NCBI GenBank assembly: GCA_029747015.1
Contig: JAKOGI010002167.1
Coordinates: 53,501 to 117,500 of the forward strand
DNA: 64,000 bases
Reading direction: 5' to 3'
Source: Carnegiea gigantea
Taxonomy: Eukaryota; Streptophyta; Magnoliopsida; Caryophyllales; Cactaceae
Below the pieces are notes generated by a model. The model saw only the letters and a list, made by a program, of their open reading frames with translations, was not told the DNA's origin and ran no database searches. The translations under genes and the position numbers were made by a program. Shown piece by piece: positions 9,810 to 21,471 of this stretch. Every line of letters begins with the position of its first letter. The stretch's first letter is position 1.

Positions 9810-11294
9810 TTTGGGTACATTCAGTACCCAACCTAGTATAATTGTTCTGACCCTTTTCCTTCCTTCTTATTTTCTTTTGTTTAGTTATGGATATTAGGAT
9901 TGTGTTTTTGTTGGTGATCATCTTGAGGTGAAATTTGGAATGTTGATGAGCTATTAATGGCTATGATCACCATTTTTGTATTTTTGTGCACATTTGTGTT
10001 TTGTGATTGGTGGTTAGTTTTGTATATATGTGTGGTCTTGTTTTTGATTTGGTGAGTGTTTTTGGGAGAGTGTGCTAGCTTGTGTATATGTGTGCAGGTT
10101 AGTGTTCTTGTGTGTGTTTGTTTTGTTTTGTATGTCTTGTGTGTGATTTGTTTTCTCTGGTTTTTATGTGTTTTGTGGTTAGTGATGACTCTCAACTCCT
10201 AATGAGGACATTGTGAGATTTAGGTGTGGGGTTGGGGTCATTTACTCTTGTATTCTTATTTTTGTGCAAATTTTTCATTTTTTGTGCTACTTTCTCAATG
10301 TTTCCGTTTCCATGCATAGTTTTTCTTTCTGGCTTTCGGGTCTTGTACTATTTTGACTGACTTTGATCCCTTGTACCTTAGCTATTAGTTTGTGCCTAAG
10401 TATGTTGTTTATGATAGATTTTTGTCTCAAGTGCGTCACTCTTGGACCCAACTCTAACCTCAATAGTCCGTTATACCTATATAATTCAGTCCTTGTTCAT
10501 ACTTCATCATTATCTTAGGATCTTAGCCTTCCGTGATTGAGTCTCTCGCCTGTTTTCGACACGGTTACTTTAATTTTTGTCTGTATTCAAAAAAAAAAAG
10601 GAAAAAATGATGAAAAAAGAAAAAGAAAAAATAAAATTTGGAATGACAAGTATCCCTTTGAGGCATCCGCCACTGGGCATTATCCTTTGAGGCACATACT
10701 ACTGGGTGTTACCCTTTGAGGCAATACTGCTACTGGGAAAGCTTGCTCTCCTTGTTAATAAGTCAATAATATAGCATGTGTCAGTCAGGCGGGAACGAGT
10801 TTGATTTTGGTAAGTTTAAGTCCTATGATGATGATACACTTGAACACCATGCACTGGGATTGATTACAAGTTTTGATGTATAGCGGGGTGAAAAGTTAAT
10901 GCTTTGATGTCATGTATGTGGATAAAGAGTCTTGATATATACACTCTGTTTATATACAGGCTAATATCTTTGTTGCATTGGTGATTTGGTTGGTTAGAAT
11001 GTTTACAGTTTTTCCCCTTGTATAGATATTTGTGCCTTGTTTGTTTATCTATTTTGTTTTCTTTGTTTTCGTTTCTCCTTTTCCACTTATTTTTCTTTTT
11101 CAAGATTTTGTGGGTATATCTTCTGCAAGCCCTCACGAGACCTCACTTGTCCACTTGGGGGAACCAAGGGGTTTAAAGGGCTTGTGGCATACACTAAATA
11201 CAATCGTGATTCCTACGACAGTGAGTTAGGTTCTTAGGTTAGTTTTTGTTTTTTTTTTGGTCGAGGACGAGTAAGAGATAGGCGTGGGGGTATT
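9810..11294 (+). other. 3' non-coding part of internal domain, unit 3
   Basis: T/G-rich non-coding DNA. From about 10650 to 11150 it matches unit 1 (about 2196-2700) almost base for base, although the upstream half of unit 3 matches unit 4. The minisatellite is at 10653-10738. Confidence 0.7.
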
Positions 11295-12603
11295 TGTTAG
11301 GTGATAATTTGTTGTATTTTACGTGCACCTTTTACCTAAGTTTAGCTCGTGCAATAATATATTTTTTAGAGTTTTAACTTGTTTTATTTTGTTTTGTAGG
11401 TAATAAATGTCAAATCGAGCAAACATTCTGAAAAGGAGTAAAGACGGGCAAAAAGAGCAAAATTCGGCAAGAAGGGACAACAGGGGGCCGAGCCACCGTG
11501 CCAGAAAAGCGGCACGATCGTGCCTCCCCCCTGTTCGCCCATTTGCTCGATTTTTCTATTTAACCCCCCTCTGGCGTTTTTGTTCAGGGGTCACGAGGGT
11601 CGCTCGGGGCTTCTCTCTGGCGATTTTTAGGCTAGATTTTAGGTTAGTTTATCAAATAAAACCTCAATAGGAGGATTAGATTAGGATTGAGGATTGTAAT
11701 CTTGGATTCAGCCTTTGAATTTCAAGTTCCTTGTATCAATCAAGTCTAAGTTTTCTTCCCTTTTCTCTCTCTAGTTCATATGTTGTTCCTGTTTATGTTT
11801 TGCTAGTTTAATTCTTGTATTTGTTTTGTTTAGTTTAAATGTTTAGTTTTCATTGTTAATTCATGCTTGTTTAGTTGGTTACATTTGATTTATTTCATTC
11901 TCTTTCTTCTCTTGTTCAAGTTCATGTTCTTGTTTGCTAGTTTAGGTTTTCATGTGTTTATGATGTTTAGTTGTTAGTTTGTGTTGGATTGGATTGTAGC
12001 TAGCCCTTGATGGCTAATTAATCTTATTGATGCCCTAACCCTACCTTGTTATGCCTAGAATTTACAGTTTTCTTTCACGCCCGCCAAGTGTTCGATGAAA
12101 GAGCTTTCGCCCGTGTTTTGGGGTAATTGACTTATGCTGAGAAGTGAGGTCGATTGTCTAGTGTGGGTAGAGAGAATAGTTATGATTGGGATGTTAAAAT
12201 AGTCTCATCGCTAGCTAGGTCAACGGTTGTCAATCTAAAAGTTTAGTTGAGCTAATCCCATGAAAATAGGTGGTTAGAGCAACTAGATTAGCCTATTGAC
12301 CCTTGAGAGAGGGCTTAGGTGTCCTTAACGATGCAACCGATCAACTCTGAATGCTAGCATAGCTAGGGAAGGTTTGAGCTTGACTTGATTACTTGGTTTG
12401 TCTTGGGTCTAATCATAGTCCTTTTATTTTGGCTTTAGTAGTTTGGTTCTACTTTCTATCCCCTTCGATTTTGCCTAACTCGAGATGCTTTAGTTAGCTC
12501 TGGTAGTTGGAAACACAACTCTCTGCGGATGACACCCCAAGTACTCAACGGTACGCCTTGCACTTGGGGTTTATAAATATTAAAACTCTATTTTTCTCTA
12601 ACA
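11295..12603 (+). repeat. LTR c of the tandem array
   Basis: 1309 bp, TGTTAGG...CTAACA. The GC-rich block holds a perfect 14-bp palindrome GGCACGATCGTGCC (11511-11524). It is very close to LTR d. Confidence 0.9.
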
Positions 12604-12609
12604 AGTTTT

Positions 12610-12625
12610 TGGTGCCGTTGCCGGC
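12610..12625 (+). other. Primer-binding site, tRNA-Asp (two mismatches)
   Basis: TGGTGCCGTTGCCGGC follows the LTR by 6 bp and differs from the expected tRNA-Asp complement at the fourth and last bases. Confidence 0.8.
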
Positions 12626-12736
12626 GAGTTAGCATTTTTTAATATAAGGGTTTGTTTGAGCATTCGAGGCTAGGTCTTTTTTTTTAAAAAAAAATTCAAG
12701 AAAATTTAAAAATCAAAAATTTGAAAAAAAATCGAA

Positions 12737-13658
12737 ATGACTATTTATTATCTACCTCAATTTGAGCATGAACCATTTTGGCAATATTTGTCTCGATTGA
12801 ATGATTACCGTATTCAATATGTACTTTTTGAGTATGAAAAATGGGAAATATGCGATGTTGTACTTGAGGGGATAACACATGAGACCCGAGCCATCCTTGA
12901 GTCCATGTGCTATAGTGGTATGTGCTTTTTAGTGTTAATGATATGTGGGACCTATTTGAGTCCTTGGCTTGGTATCAATGGCACCATGAGATTGCTAGTG
13001 AGTCTTTTGAGTGTCCTTCCCCCATTTCCTATGATTTACATGCCTATTCTCCTCTTGTGTGCTGTTATTGTTCAGCTTTCAACCACGATGGGAATTCTTG
13101 TCCTTATTTTGATGTTTCCGATGAATGTTGTGCTAGACTTGATGCCATGATAGGGACAATGAATGAGCAACATGAGTGTTTGTTGGTGGCATGAGGGAGT
13201 GTGGTTTATTACATGAAACCAACCCTAGTATACCTTGCCCTAGACTTGAGGCTGGTCTCTATGATGATTGTGAGTCTTCCCCTCCCCTAGAGTCTAATGT
13301 TGTTGATGATGCAGCTTTGATCGGCCTAGGCGAAGTGTTTGACCCTCCCTTGACCCCATTGACATTTGTTGCTCCATCCTTTTCTGGCACACCTATGGAC
13401 ACTAGTATTAGTGACTCGATCTTACTTGTGTCTCCCCTTCCTTTAGCTCAGCGCATGGGGTTAGAGATAGGCGAGACTTCTCGAGGTGATGCTAGTTCTG
13501 TAGAGGATGTTTTACTTTCTTGGTCAAGAGGACTTACACGGGCTGAGCCATATCTTGAGGAGGCTCCTTTTGAGGAGTTGTGGGGTGATAGTTCAGTGGT
13601 TGGTGCCGCTCCTAGCATTGAGCATATCGACCAATTTGCACCGAGCCACTTGACGTGA
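12737..13658 (+). pseudogene. gag-like gene, array unit 4 (frameshifted)
   Basis: The N-terminal frame from ATG 12737 is open with no internal stop up to the shared -1 shift at 12925-12931 (Trp36 is kept). The zinc knuckle reads CCYCSAFNHDGNSC. A T is lost near 13175 (GAGTGTTTGTTGG for GAGTGTTTTGTTGG), so the acidic and Ser/Pro part continues in another frame from 13176. It ends early at 13658 because of the one-base loss shared with unit 3. Confidence 0.75.
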
Positions 13659-13686
13659 CCCCATTTCATCCCCCTTACTTCCCACC

Positions 13687-14046
13687 ATGCTCTCTCACTT
13701 GCATGCATTCCATGAGTCCCTAGGTTATATTCGACGGTATAATCCCTCCTTGGACCCTTATTGTGCATACCTAGAGGACATGCCTAGGAAAATTGGGTGG
13801 ACCGCTTTCTTTGATTATTATTTCGATTTTTGTATGGCATTTGATAAGTTTAGGAGGCCACTAACTCTATTTGCTACATTTTTACTAGTGTTCTCTTACC
13901 TATATCCCTTGGATATGCATGCAAAGGCACATGATATGCTCTTGAGAGCTCTGACGGTGTCCGAGTTGGAGAGGCAAGTCTTAAGAGATAAGGAGGAGTG
14001 GCTGATGCTCCTCAGGCCTCTACAGCACCATCTTAGAAAGGCATAG
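13687..14046 (+). CDS. Conserved downstream ORF, unit 4
   Basis: 119 residues beginning MLSHLHAFHES, with the same hydrophobic run and charged tail as in the other units. It does not overlap gag in this unit because gag ends early. Unknown function. Confidence 0.5.
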   Translation: MLSHLHAFHESLGYIRRYNPSLDPYCAYLEDMPRKIGWTAFFDYYFDFCMAFDKFRRPLTLFATFLLVFSYLYPLDMHAKAHDMLLRALTVSELERQVLRDKEEWLMLLRPLQHHLRKA

Positions 14047-15529
14047 TTTGGGTACATTCAGTACCCAACCTAGTATAATTGTTCTGACCCTTTTCCTTCC
14101 TTCTTATTTTCTTTTGTTTAGTTATGGATATTAGGATTGTGTTTTTGTTGGTGATCATCTTGAGGTGAAATTTGGAATGTTGATGAGCTATTAATGGCTA
14201 TGATCACCATTTTTGTATTTTTGTGCACATTTGTGTTTTGTGATTGGTGGTTAGTTTTGTATATATGTGTTGTCTTGTTTTTGATTTGGTGAGTGTTTTT
14301 GGGAGAGTGTGCTAGCTTGTGTATATGTGTGCAGGTTAGTGTTCTTGTGTGTGTTTGTTTTGTTTTGTATGTCTTGTGTGTGATTTGTTTTCTCTGGTTT
14401 TTATGTGTTTTGTGGTTAGTGATGACTCTCAACTCCTAATGAGGACATTGTGAGATTTAGGTGTGGGGTTGGGGTCATTTACTCTTGTATTCTTATTTTT
14501 GTGCAAATTTTTCATTTTTTGTGCTACTTTCTCAATGTTTCCGTTTCCATGCATAGTTTTTCTTTCTGGCTTTCGGGTCTTGTACTATTTTGACTGACTT
14601 TGATCCCTTGTACCTTAGCTATTAGTTTGTGCCTAAGTATGTTGTTTATGATAGATTTTTGTCTCAAGTGCGTCACTCTTGGACCCAACTCTAACCCCAA
14701 TAGTCCGTTATACCTATGTAATCCAGTCCTTGTTCATACTTCATCATTATCTTAGGATCTTAGTCTTCCGTGATTGAGTCTCTCGCCTGTTTTCGACACG
14801 GTTACTTTAATTTTTGTCTGTATTCAAAAAAAAAAGGAAAAAATGATGAAAAAAGAAAAAGAAAAAATAAAATTTGGAATGACAAGTATCCCTTTGAGGC
14901 ATCCGCCACTGGGCGTTATCCTTTGAGGCACGTACTACTGGGTGTTGCCCTTTAAGGCAATACTGCTACTGAGAAAGCTTGTTCTCCTTGTTAATAATTC
15001 AATAATGTAGCATGTGTCAGTTAGGCGGGAGCGAGTTTGATTTTGGTAAGCTTAAGTCCTAGGATGATGATGCACTTGCACACCATGCACTGGGATTGAT
15101 TACAAGTTTTGATGTACAGTGGGGTGAAAAGTTAATGCTTTGATGTCATGTATGTGTTTAAAGAGTCTTGATATATACACTCTGTTTATATACAGGCTAA
15201 TATCTTTGTTGCATTAGTGATTTGGTTGGTTAGAATGTTTACAGTTTTTCCCCTTGTATAGATATTTGTGCCTTGTTTGTATGCCTATTTTGTTTTCTTT
15301 GTTTTCCTTTCTCCTTTTCCACTTATTTTTCTTTTTCAAGATTTTGTGGGTATATCTTCTGTAAGCCCTCACGAGACCTCGCTTGTCCACTTGGGGGAAC
15401 CAAGGGGTTTAAAGGGCTTGTGGCATACACTAAATACAACCGTGATTCCTACGACAGTGAGTTAGGTTCTTAGGTTAGTTTTTGTTTTTTTTTGCTCGAG
15501 GACGAGTAAAAGATAGGTGTGGGGGTATT
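14047..15529 (+). other. 3' non-coding part of internal domain, unit 4
   Basis: T/G-rich DNA, A-rich purine block near 14825-14870, minisatellite at 14889-14972. No coding signal. Confidence 0.65.
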
Positions 15530-16838
15530 TGTTAGGTGATAATTTGTCGTATTTTACGTGCACCTTTTACCTAAGTTTAGCTCGTGCAATAATATATTTT
15601 TTAGAGTTTTAACTTGTTTTATTTTGTTTTGTAGGTAATAAATGTCAAATCGAGCAAACATTCTGAAAAGGAGTAAAGACGGGCAAAAAGAGCAAAATTC
15701 GGCAAGAAGGGACAACAGGGGGCCGAGCCACCGTGCCAGAAAAGCGGCACGATCGTGCCTCCCCCCTGTTCGCCCATTTGCTCGATTTTTCTATTTAACC
15801 CCCCTCTGGCGTTTTTGTTCAGGGGTCACGAGGGTCGCTCGGGGCTTCTCTCTGGCGATTTTTAGGCTAGATTTTAGGTTAGTTTATCAAATAAAACCTC
15901 AATAGGAGGATTAGATTAAGATTGAGGATTGTAATCTTGGATTCAGCTTTTGGATTTTAAGTTCCTTGTATCAATCAAGTCTAAATTTTCTTCCCTTTTC
16001 TCTCTCTAGTTCATATGTTGTTCCTATTTATGTTTTGCTAGTTTAATTCTTGTATTTGTTTTGTTTAGTTTAAATGTTTAGTTTTCATAATTAATTCATG
16101 TTTGTTTAGTTGTTTACATTTGATTTATTTCATTCTCTTTCTTCTCTTGTTCAAGTTCATGTTCTTGTTTGCTAGTTTAGGTTTTCATGTGTTTGTGATG
16201 TTTAGTTGTTAGTTTGTGTTGGATTGGATTGTAGCTAGCCCTTGATGGCTAATTAATCTTATTTATGCCCTAACCCTACCTTGTTATGCCTAGAATTTGC
16301 AGTTTTCTTTCACGCCCGCCAAGTGTTCGATGGAAGAGCTTTCGTCCGTGTTTTGGGGTAATTGACTTATGCTGAGAAGTGAGGTCGATTGTCTAGTGTG
16401 GGTAGAGAGAATAGTTGTGATTGGGATGTTAAAATGGTCTCATCGCTAGCTAGGTCAACGGTTGTCAATCTAAAAGTTTAGTTGAGCTAATCCCATGAAA
16501 ATAGGTGGTTAGAGCAACTAGATTAGCCTATTGACCCTTGAGAGAGGGCTTAGGTGTCCTTAACGATGTAACCGATCAACTCTGAATGCTAGCCTAGCTA
16601 GGGAAGGTTTGAGCTTGACTTGATTACTTGGTTTGTCTTGAGTCTAATCATAGTCCTTTTATTTTGGCTTTAGTAGTTTGGTTCTACTTTCTATCCCCTT
16701 CGATTTTGCCTAACTCGAGATGCTTTAGTTAGCTCTGGTAGTTGGAAACACAACTCTCTGCAGATGACACCCCAAGTACTCAACGGTACGCCTTGCACTT
16801 GGGGTTTATAAATATTAAAACTCTATTTTTCTCTAACA
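15530..16838 (+). repeat. LTR d of the tandem array
   Basis: 1309 bp, TGTTAGG...CTAACA, with the palindrome at 15746-15759. It shares most variants with LTR c, pointing to a recent duplication of one unit. Confidence 0.9.
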
Positions 16839-16844
16839 AGTTTT

Positions 16845-16860
16845 TGGTGCCGTTGCCGGC
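16845..16860 (+). other. Primer-binding site, tRNA-Asp (two mismatches)
   Basis: TGGTGCCGTTGCCGGC, the same variant as after LTR c. Confidence 0.8.
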
Positions 16861-16971
16861 GAGTTAGCATTTTTTAATATAAGGGTTTGTTTGAGCATTC
16901 GAGGCTAGGTCTTTTTTTTTAAAAAAAAATTCAAGAAAATTTAAAAATCAAAAATTTGAAAAAAAATCGAA

Positions 16972-17959
16972 ATGACTATTTATTATCTACCTCAATTTGA
17001 GCATGAACCATTTTGGCAATATTTGTCTCGATTGAATGATTACCGTATTCAATATGTACTTTTTGAGTATGAAAAATGGGAAATATGCGATGTTGTACTT
17101 GAGGGGATAACACATAAGACTCGAGCCATCCTTGAGTCCATGTGCTATGGTGGTATGTGCTTTTTAGTGTTAATGATATGTGGGACCTATTTGAGTCCTT
17201 GCCTTGGTATTAATGGCACCATGAGATTGCTAGTGAGTCTTTTGAGTGCCCTTCCCCCATTTCCTATGATTTGCACCCCTATTCTCCTCTTGTGTGCTCT
17301 TATTGTTCATCTTTCGACCACGATGAGAAATCTTGTCCTTATTATGATGTTTCCGATGAATGTTGTGCTAGACTTGATTCTATGATAGGGATAATGAATG
17401 ACTAACATGAGTGTTTTGTTGGTGGGATGAGGGAGTGTGGTTTATTGCATGAGACCGATCCTAGTCTACCCTGCCCTAGACTTGAGGCTCGTCTCTATGA
17501 TGATTGTGAGTCTTCCCTTCCCCTAGAGTCTAATGTTGTTGATGATGCACCTTTGACTGACCTAGGGGAAGTGTTTGACCCTCCCTTGACCCCGTTGATA
17601 TTTGTTGCTCCATCCTTTTCTAGCACACCTATGGACACTAGTGTTAGTGACTCGATCTTACTGGTGTCTACCCTTCCTTTGGCTCAGTGCTGGGGTTAGA
17701 GATGGGCGAGACTTCTCGAGGTGATACTAGTTATATAGAGGATGTTTTACCTTCTTGGTCAGGAGGACTTACATTGGTTGAGCCATATCTTGAGGAGGCT
17801 CATTTCAAGGAGTTGTGTGATGATAGTTTAGTGGTTGGTGCCGCTTATAGCATTGAGCATATCGACCCAAATTGCACCGAGCCGCTTAACTTGACCCCTA
17901 TTTCATCCCCCCTTACTTCCCACCATGCCTTCTCACTTGCATGCATTCTCCCTAGGTGA
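16972..17959 (+). pseudogene. gag-like gene, array unit 5
   Basis: The N-terminal frame is open from ATG 16972 to the shared -1 shift at 17160-17166. The zinc knuckle CSYCSSFDHDEKSC keeps all metal ligands. A stop replaces Gln just after it (GACTAACATGAG at about 17398). The tail frame reopens from 17427, then shifts near 17690 where bases are missing (CAGTGCTGGGG for CAGTGCACGGGG). This is the most diverged unit. Confidence 0.75.
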
Positions 17960-18011
17960 CATTTGAGGGTATAATCCCTCCTTAGATCCTTATTGTTCAT
18001 ACCTAGAGGAC

Positions 18012-18257
18012 ATGCCTAGGAAAATTGAGTGGACCACTTTCTTTGATTATTATTTCGATTTTTCTATGGCATTTGATAAGTTTAGGAGGGCACTAATTCT
18101 ATTTACTACATCTTTACTAGTGTTCTCTTACTTACATCATTTTGAGATGCATGCAAAGGCACATGATAAGCTCTTGAGAGCTTTGAAGGCGTCCAAGTTG
18201 GAGAGGCGAGTCTTGAGAAATAAGGAGGAGAGGCTGATTCTCCTCAGGCCTTCGTAG
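18012..18257 (+). pseudogene. Conserved downstream ORF, unit 5 (truncated)
   Basis: 81 residues from MPRKIEWTTFFDYY. The usual N-terminus is lost to a small deletion near 17945 that removed CATGAGTC-like bases. The hydrophobic run has become LILFTTSLLVFSYLHHF and the end reads LLRPS instead of LREA. Confidence 0.5.
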
Positions 18258-19801
18258 CTCCATCTTAGAGAGGTATAGTTTGGGTACATTCAGTGCCCAA
18301 CCTGGTATAATCGTTCTGACCCTTTTCCTTTCCTTTTATTTTCTTTATTTTCTTTTATTTAATTGTGGATATTAGGATTGTGTTTTTGTTGATGATCATC
18401 TTAAGGTGAAATTTGGAATGTTGTTGAGCCATTGATAGCTATGACCACCATTGTTGTATTTTTGTGTACATTTGTGTTTTGTAATTGGTGCTCTTGATGG
18501 ATTGGTATATCTTTGTTTTTGGTGGTTAGTTTTGTATATATGTGTGGTCTTGTTTTTATTTGGTGAGTGTTTTCGAGAGAGTGTGCTAGCCTATGTATAT
18601 GTGTGCAGGTTTAGTGTTCTTGCGTGTGTTTGTTTTGTTTTGTGTGTCATGTGTGTGATTTTGGTTTCTTTGTTTTTGTGTGTTTTATAGTTGGTGATGA
18701 CTCTCATCTCCCAATGCGGACATTGTGAGATTTAGGTGTGGGGGTGGGGTTATTTATCCTTTTATTCTGACTTTTCTACAAGTTTTTCATTTTTTGTGCT
18801 AGTTTTTTAATTTTTCCTTTTCTTTGCATAGTTTTTCTTTTTGGCTTTTGGGGTCTTGTACTATTTTTACTGATTTTGATCCCTTGTACCTCAGCTATGA
18901 GGTTGTGCCTAAGCAAGTTTTTCATGATAGATCTTTGTCCCAGGTTTGTCACTCTTATTCCCAATTCTAACCCAACAGTCTGTTATAACTATGTAATCCA
19001 GTCCTTGTGTATACTTCATCATTATCTTAGGATCTTAGTCTTCCGTGATTGACTCTCCCACCTACTTTTGACACGGTTATTTTAATATCTGTCTGTATTA
19101 AAAAAAACAAAAAGAATGTGGAAAAAAGAGAAAAAGAAAATAAAATTTGGAATGACAAGTATTCCTTTGACGCATGCACCATTGGGCGTTACCTTTTGAG
19201 GCACGTGCTATTGGGTATTACCCTTTGAGATAATACTGCTACTGGGAAAGCTTGCTTCCATTGTTAATAAATCAATAATGTAGCATGTGTCAGTCAGGCG
19301 GGAACGAGTTTGATTTTGGTAAGTTTAAGTCCTAGGATGATGATACACTTGCACACCATGCACTGGGATTGATTACAAGTTTTGATGTACAACGGGTGAA
19401 AAGTTAATGCTTTGATGTCATGTATGTGGATAAAGAGTCTTGATATGTACACTCTGTTTATATACAGGCTAATATCTTTGTTGCATCGGTGATTTGGTTG
19501 ATTAGAATGTTTACAGTTTTTCCCCTTGTATAGATATTTGTGCTTCGTTTGTATATCTATTTTGTTTTCTTTGTTTTCATTTCTTGTTCTCCACTTATTA
19601 TTCTTTTTCAAGATTTTGTGGGTATATCTTCTGCAAACCCTTATGAGACCTCACTCGTCCACTTGGGGGAACCAAAGGATTTAAAGGGCTTGTTGCATAC
19701 ACTAAATGCAATCGTGATTCCTACGACAGTGAGTTAGGTTCTTGGGTTGGTTTTTGTTTTGTTTTGCTCGACGACGAGCAAAAGGTAGGTGCGGAGGTAT
19801 T
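18258..19801 (+). other. 3' non-coding part of internal domain, unit 5
   Basis: T/G-rich, with a short extra segment near 18485-18520 (GCTCTTGATGGATTGG) absent from the other units. The diverged minisatellite is at 19162-19245. No coding signal. Confidence 0.65.
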
Positions 19802-21120
19802 TGTTAGGTGATAATTTGTCGTATTTTACGTGCCCCTTTTACCTAATTTTAGCTCGTATAATAGTATAATTTTAAGAGTTTTAACTTGTTTCATTTGCTT
19901 TTGTAGGTAATAAATCTCAAATTGAGCAAACGTCGTGAAAAGGAGCGAGGACGGGCAAAAAGAGCAAAAGCCGGCAAGAAGGGACGACAGGGGGGCCAAG
20001 CCACCGTGCCAGAGAAGTGGCACGGTCGTGCCTCCCCCTTGTTCGCCCATTCGCTCGATTTTTCTATTTAACCCTCCTTCGGCGTTTTTGTTCGGAGGTC
20101 GCTGGTTCGCTCGGGGGTTCTCTCTGGCGATTTTTAGGCTAGGTTTTAGGTTAGTTTATCAAATAAAACCTCAATAGGAGGATTAGATTAAGATTGAGGA
20201 TTGTAATCATGGATTCAACCTTTGGATTTCAAGTTCCTTCTATTAATCAAGTCTAATTTTTCTTCCCTTTTCTCTCTCTAGTTCATATGTTGTTCTTGTT
20301 TACATTTTGCAAGTTTAATTCCTGTATTTGTTTTGTTTAGTTTAAATGTTTAGTTTTCATTGCTAATTCATATTTATTTAGTTGTTTAGATTTGATTTAT
20401 TTCATTCTCTTTTTTCTCTTGTTCAAGTTCATGTTCTTGTTTGATAGTTTAGGTTTTCATGTATTTGTGATGTTTAGTTGTTAGTTTGTGTTGGATTGGA
20501 TTGTGGCTAGCCCTTGATGGCTAACTAATCTTGTTTGTGCCCCAACCCTACCTTGTTTATGCCTAGAATTTAGAGTTTTCTTTCACACCCGCCAAGTGTT
20601 TGATGAAATGTTTGAAACAGCTTTCATCCGTGTTTTGGGGCAATTGACTTGTGCTGAGCGGTGAGGTCGATTGTTTAGTGTGGGTAAAGAGAATAGTTGG
20701 AATTGGGACGTGAAAATAGTATCGTCCCTAGCTAGGTCAAGGGCTATCGACCTCGTAGTTTAGTTGAACTAATTTCATGAAAATAGGTGGTTAGAGCAAC
20801 TAGATTAGCCTATTGACCCTTGAGAGAGGTCTTAGGTGGCCTTAACGATGCAACCGATCAACTCTGAATGCTAGCATAGCTAGGGAAGGTTTGGACTTGA
20901 CTTGATTACTTGGTTTGTCTTAGGTCTAATCATAGTCCTTTTGTTTTCACTTTCGTAGTTTAGTTCTACTTTCTATCCCCTTCGATTTTGCCTAACTCGA
21001 GATGCTTTAATTAGTTCTGGTAGTTGGAAACACAACTCTCTACGGACGACACCCCAAGTACTCAACGATACACCTTGCACTTGGGGTTTATAAATATTAA
21101 AACTCTGTTTTTCCCTAACG
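19802..21120 (+). repeat. LTR e, right-hand end of the tandem array
   Basis: 1319 bp. Starts TGTTAGG and ends CCCTAACG, with the last base changed from A to G. No primer site or internal domain follows, so this is the 3' terminal LTR. It is the most diverged LTR; the palindrome is at 20019-20032. Confidence 0.85.
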
Positions 21121-21151
21121 CATATTTTTATTTTCTTTATAGTGGAGATAT

Positions 21152-21302
21152 TGATAAGGAAATAAATATGTATGATGATATTGTTTGTGATAATTTGTAT
21201 TATCTTTTCCTTATTTCAAGTGCCTTGATGGGTAAGCTACGGCAACTTATACATGTATATATATTTCATTATTTTGTAAGTCAATGATCAAGGGAATACG
21301 AA
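21152..21302 (+). repeat. Copia C 5' LTR (part matched by the 3' LTR)
   Basis: Matches 25802-25960 through GATAATTTGTATTATC, CATGTATATATATTTCAT and AATGATCAAGGGAATA. Beyond that the two copies diverge, so the true LTR end (between 21302 and the primer site at 21350) is uncertain. Confidence 0.75.
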
Positions 21303-21349
21303 TAGCTCTCTTGTTTGCAAACTAAGTTCCCTTCACCACCAAACTTTTA

Positions 21350-21361
21350 TGGTATCAGAGC
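21350..21361 (+). other. Copia C primer-binding site, tRNA-Met
   Basis: TGGTATCAGAGC, the standard complement to plant initiator tRNA-Met used by most copia elements. Confidence 0.9.
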
Positions 21362-21471
21362 GTTGTATACACTGTAAGCCATGAACACTCATCATAAGCA
21401 ACGGTGAGAAGAAGCGATTAATAGTTGAACCTCGCTCACTCTATTTTCTACACCCCTTGGAAGGACCCGGG

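Larger units (their letters stand above)
1..21120 (+). mobile_element. Tandem array of a non-autonomous tRNA-Asp-primed LTR retrotransposon
   Basis: Five internal domains (first one partial) alternate with five LTRs at a period of 4215-4237 bp, measured between equivalent gag start positions 59, 4285, 8500, 12737 and 16972. LTRs begin TGTTAGG and end CTAACA or a variant, and are followed by a tRNA-Asp primer site where an internal domain follows. Each LTR is shared by two neighbouring internal domains, which is the product expected from unequal crossing over between LTRs rather than from separate insertions. No pol domain is visible, so movement would have needed enzymes from another element. 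The PBS and gag style suggest a Ty3/gypsy Tat/Athila-type parent; that lineage call is inference. The left end lies outside the window. Confidence 0.9.
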
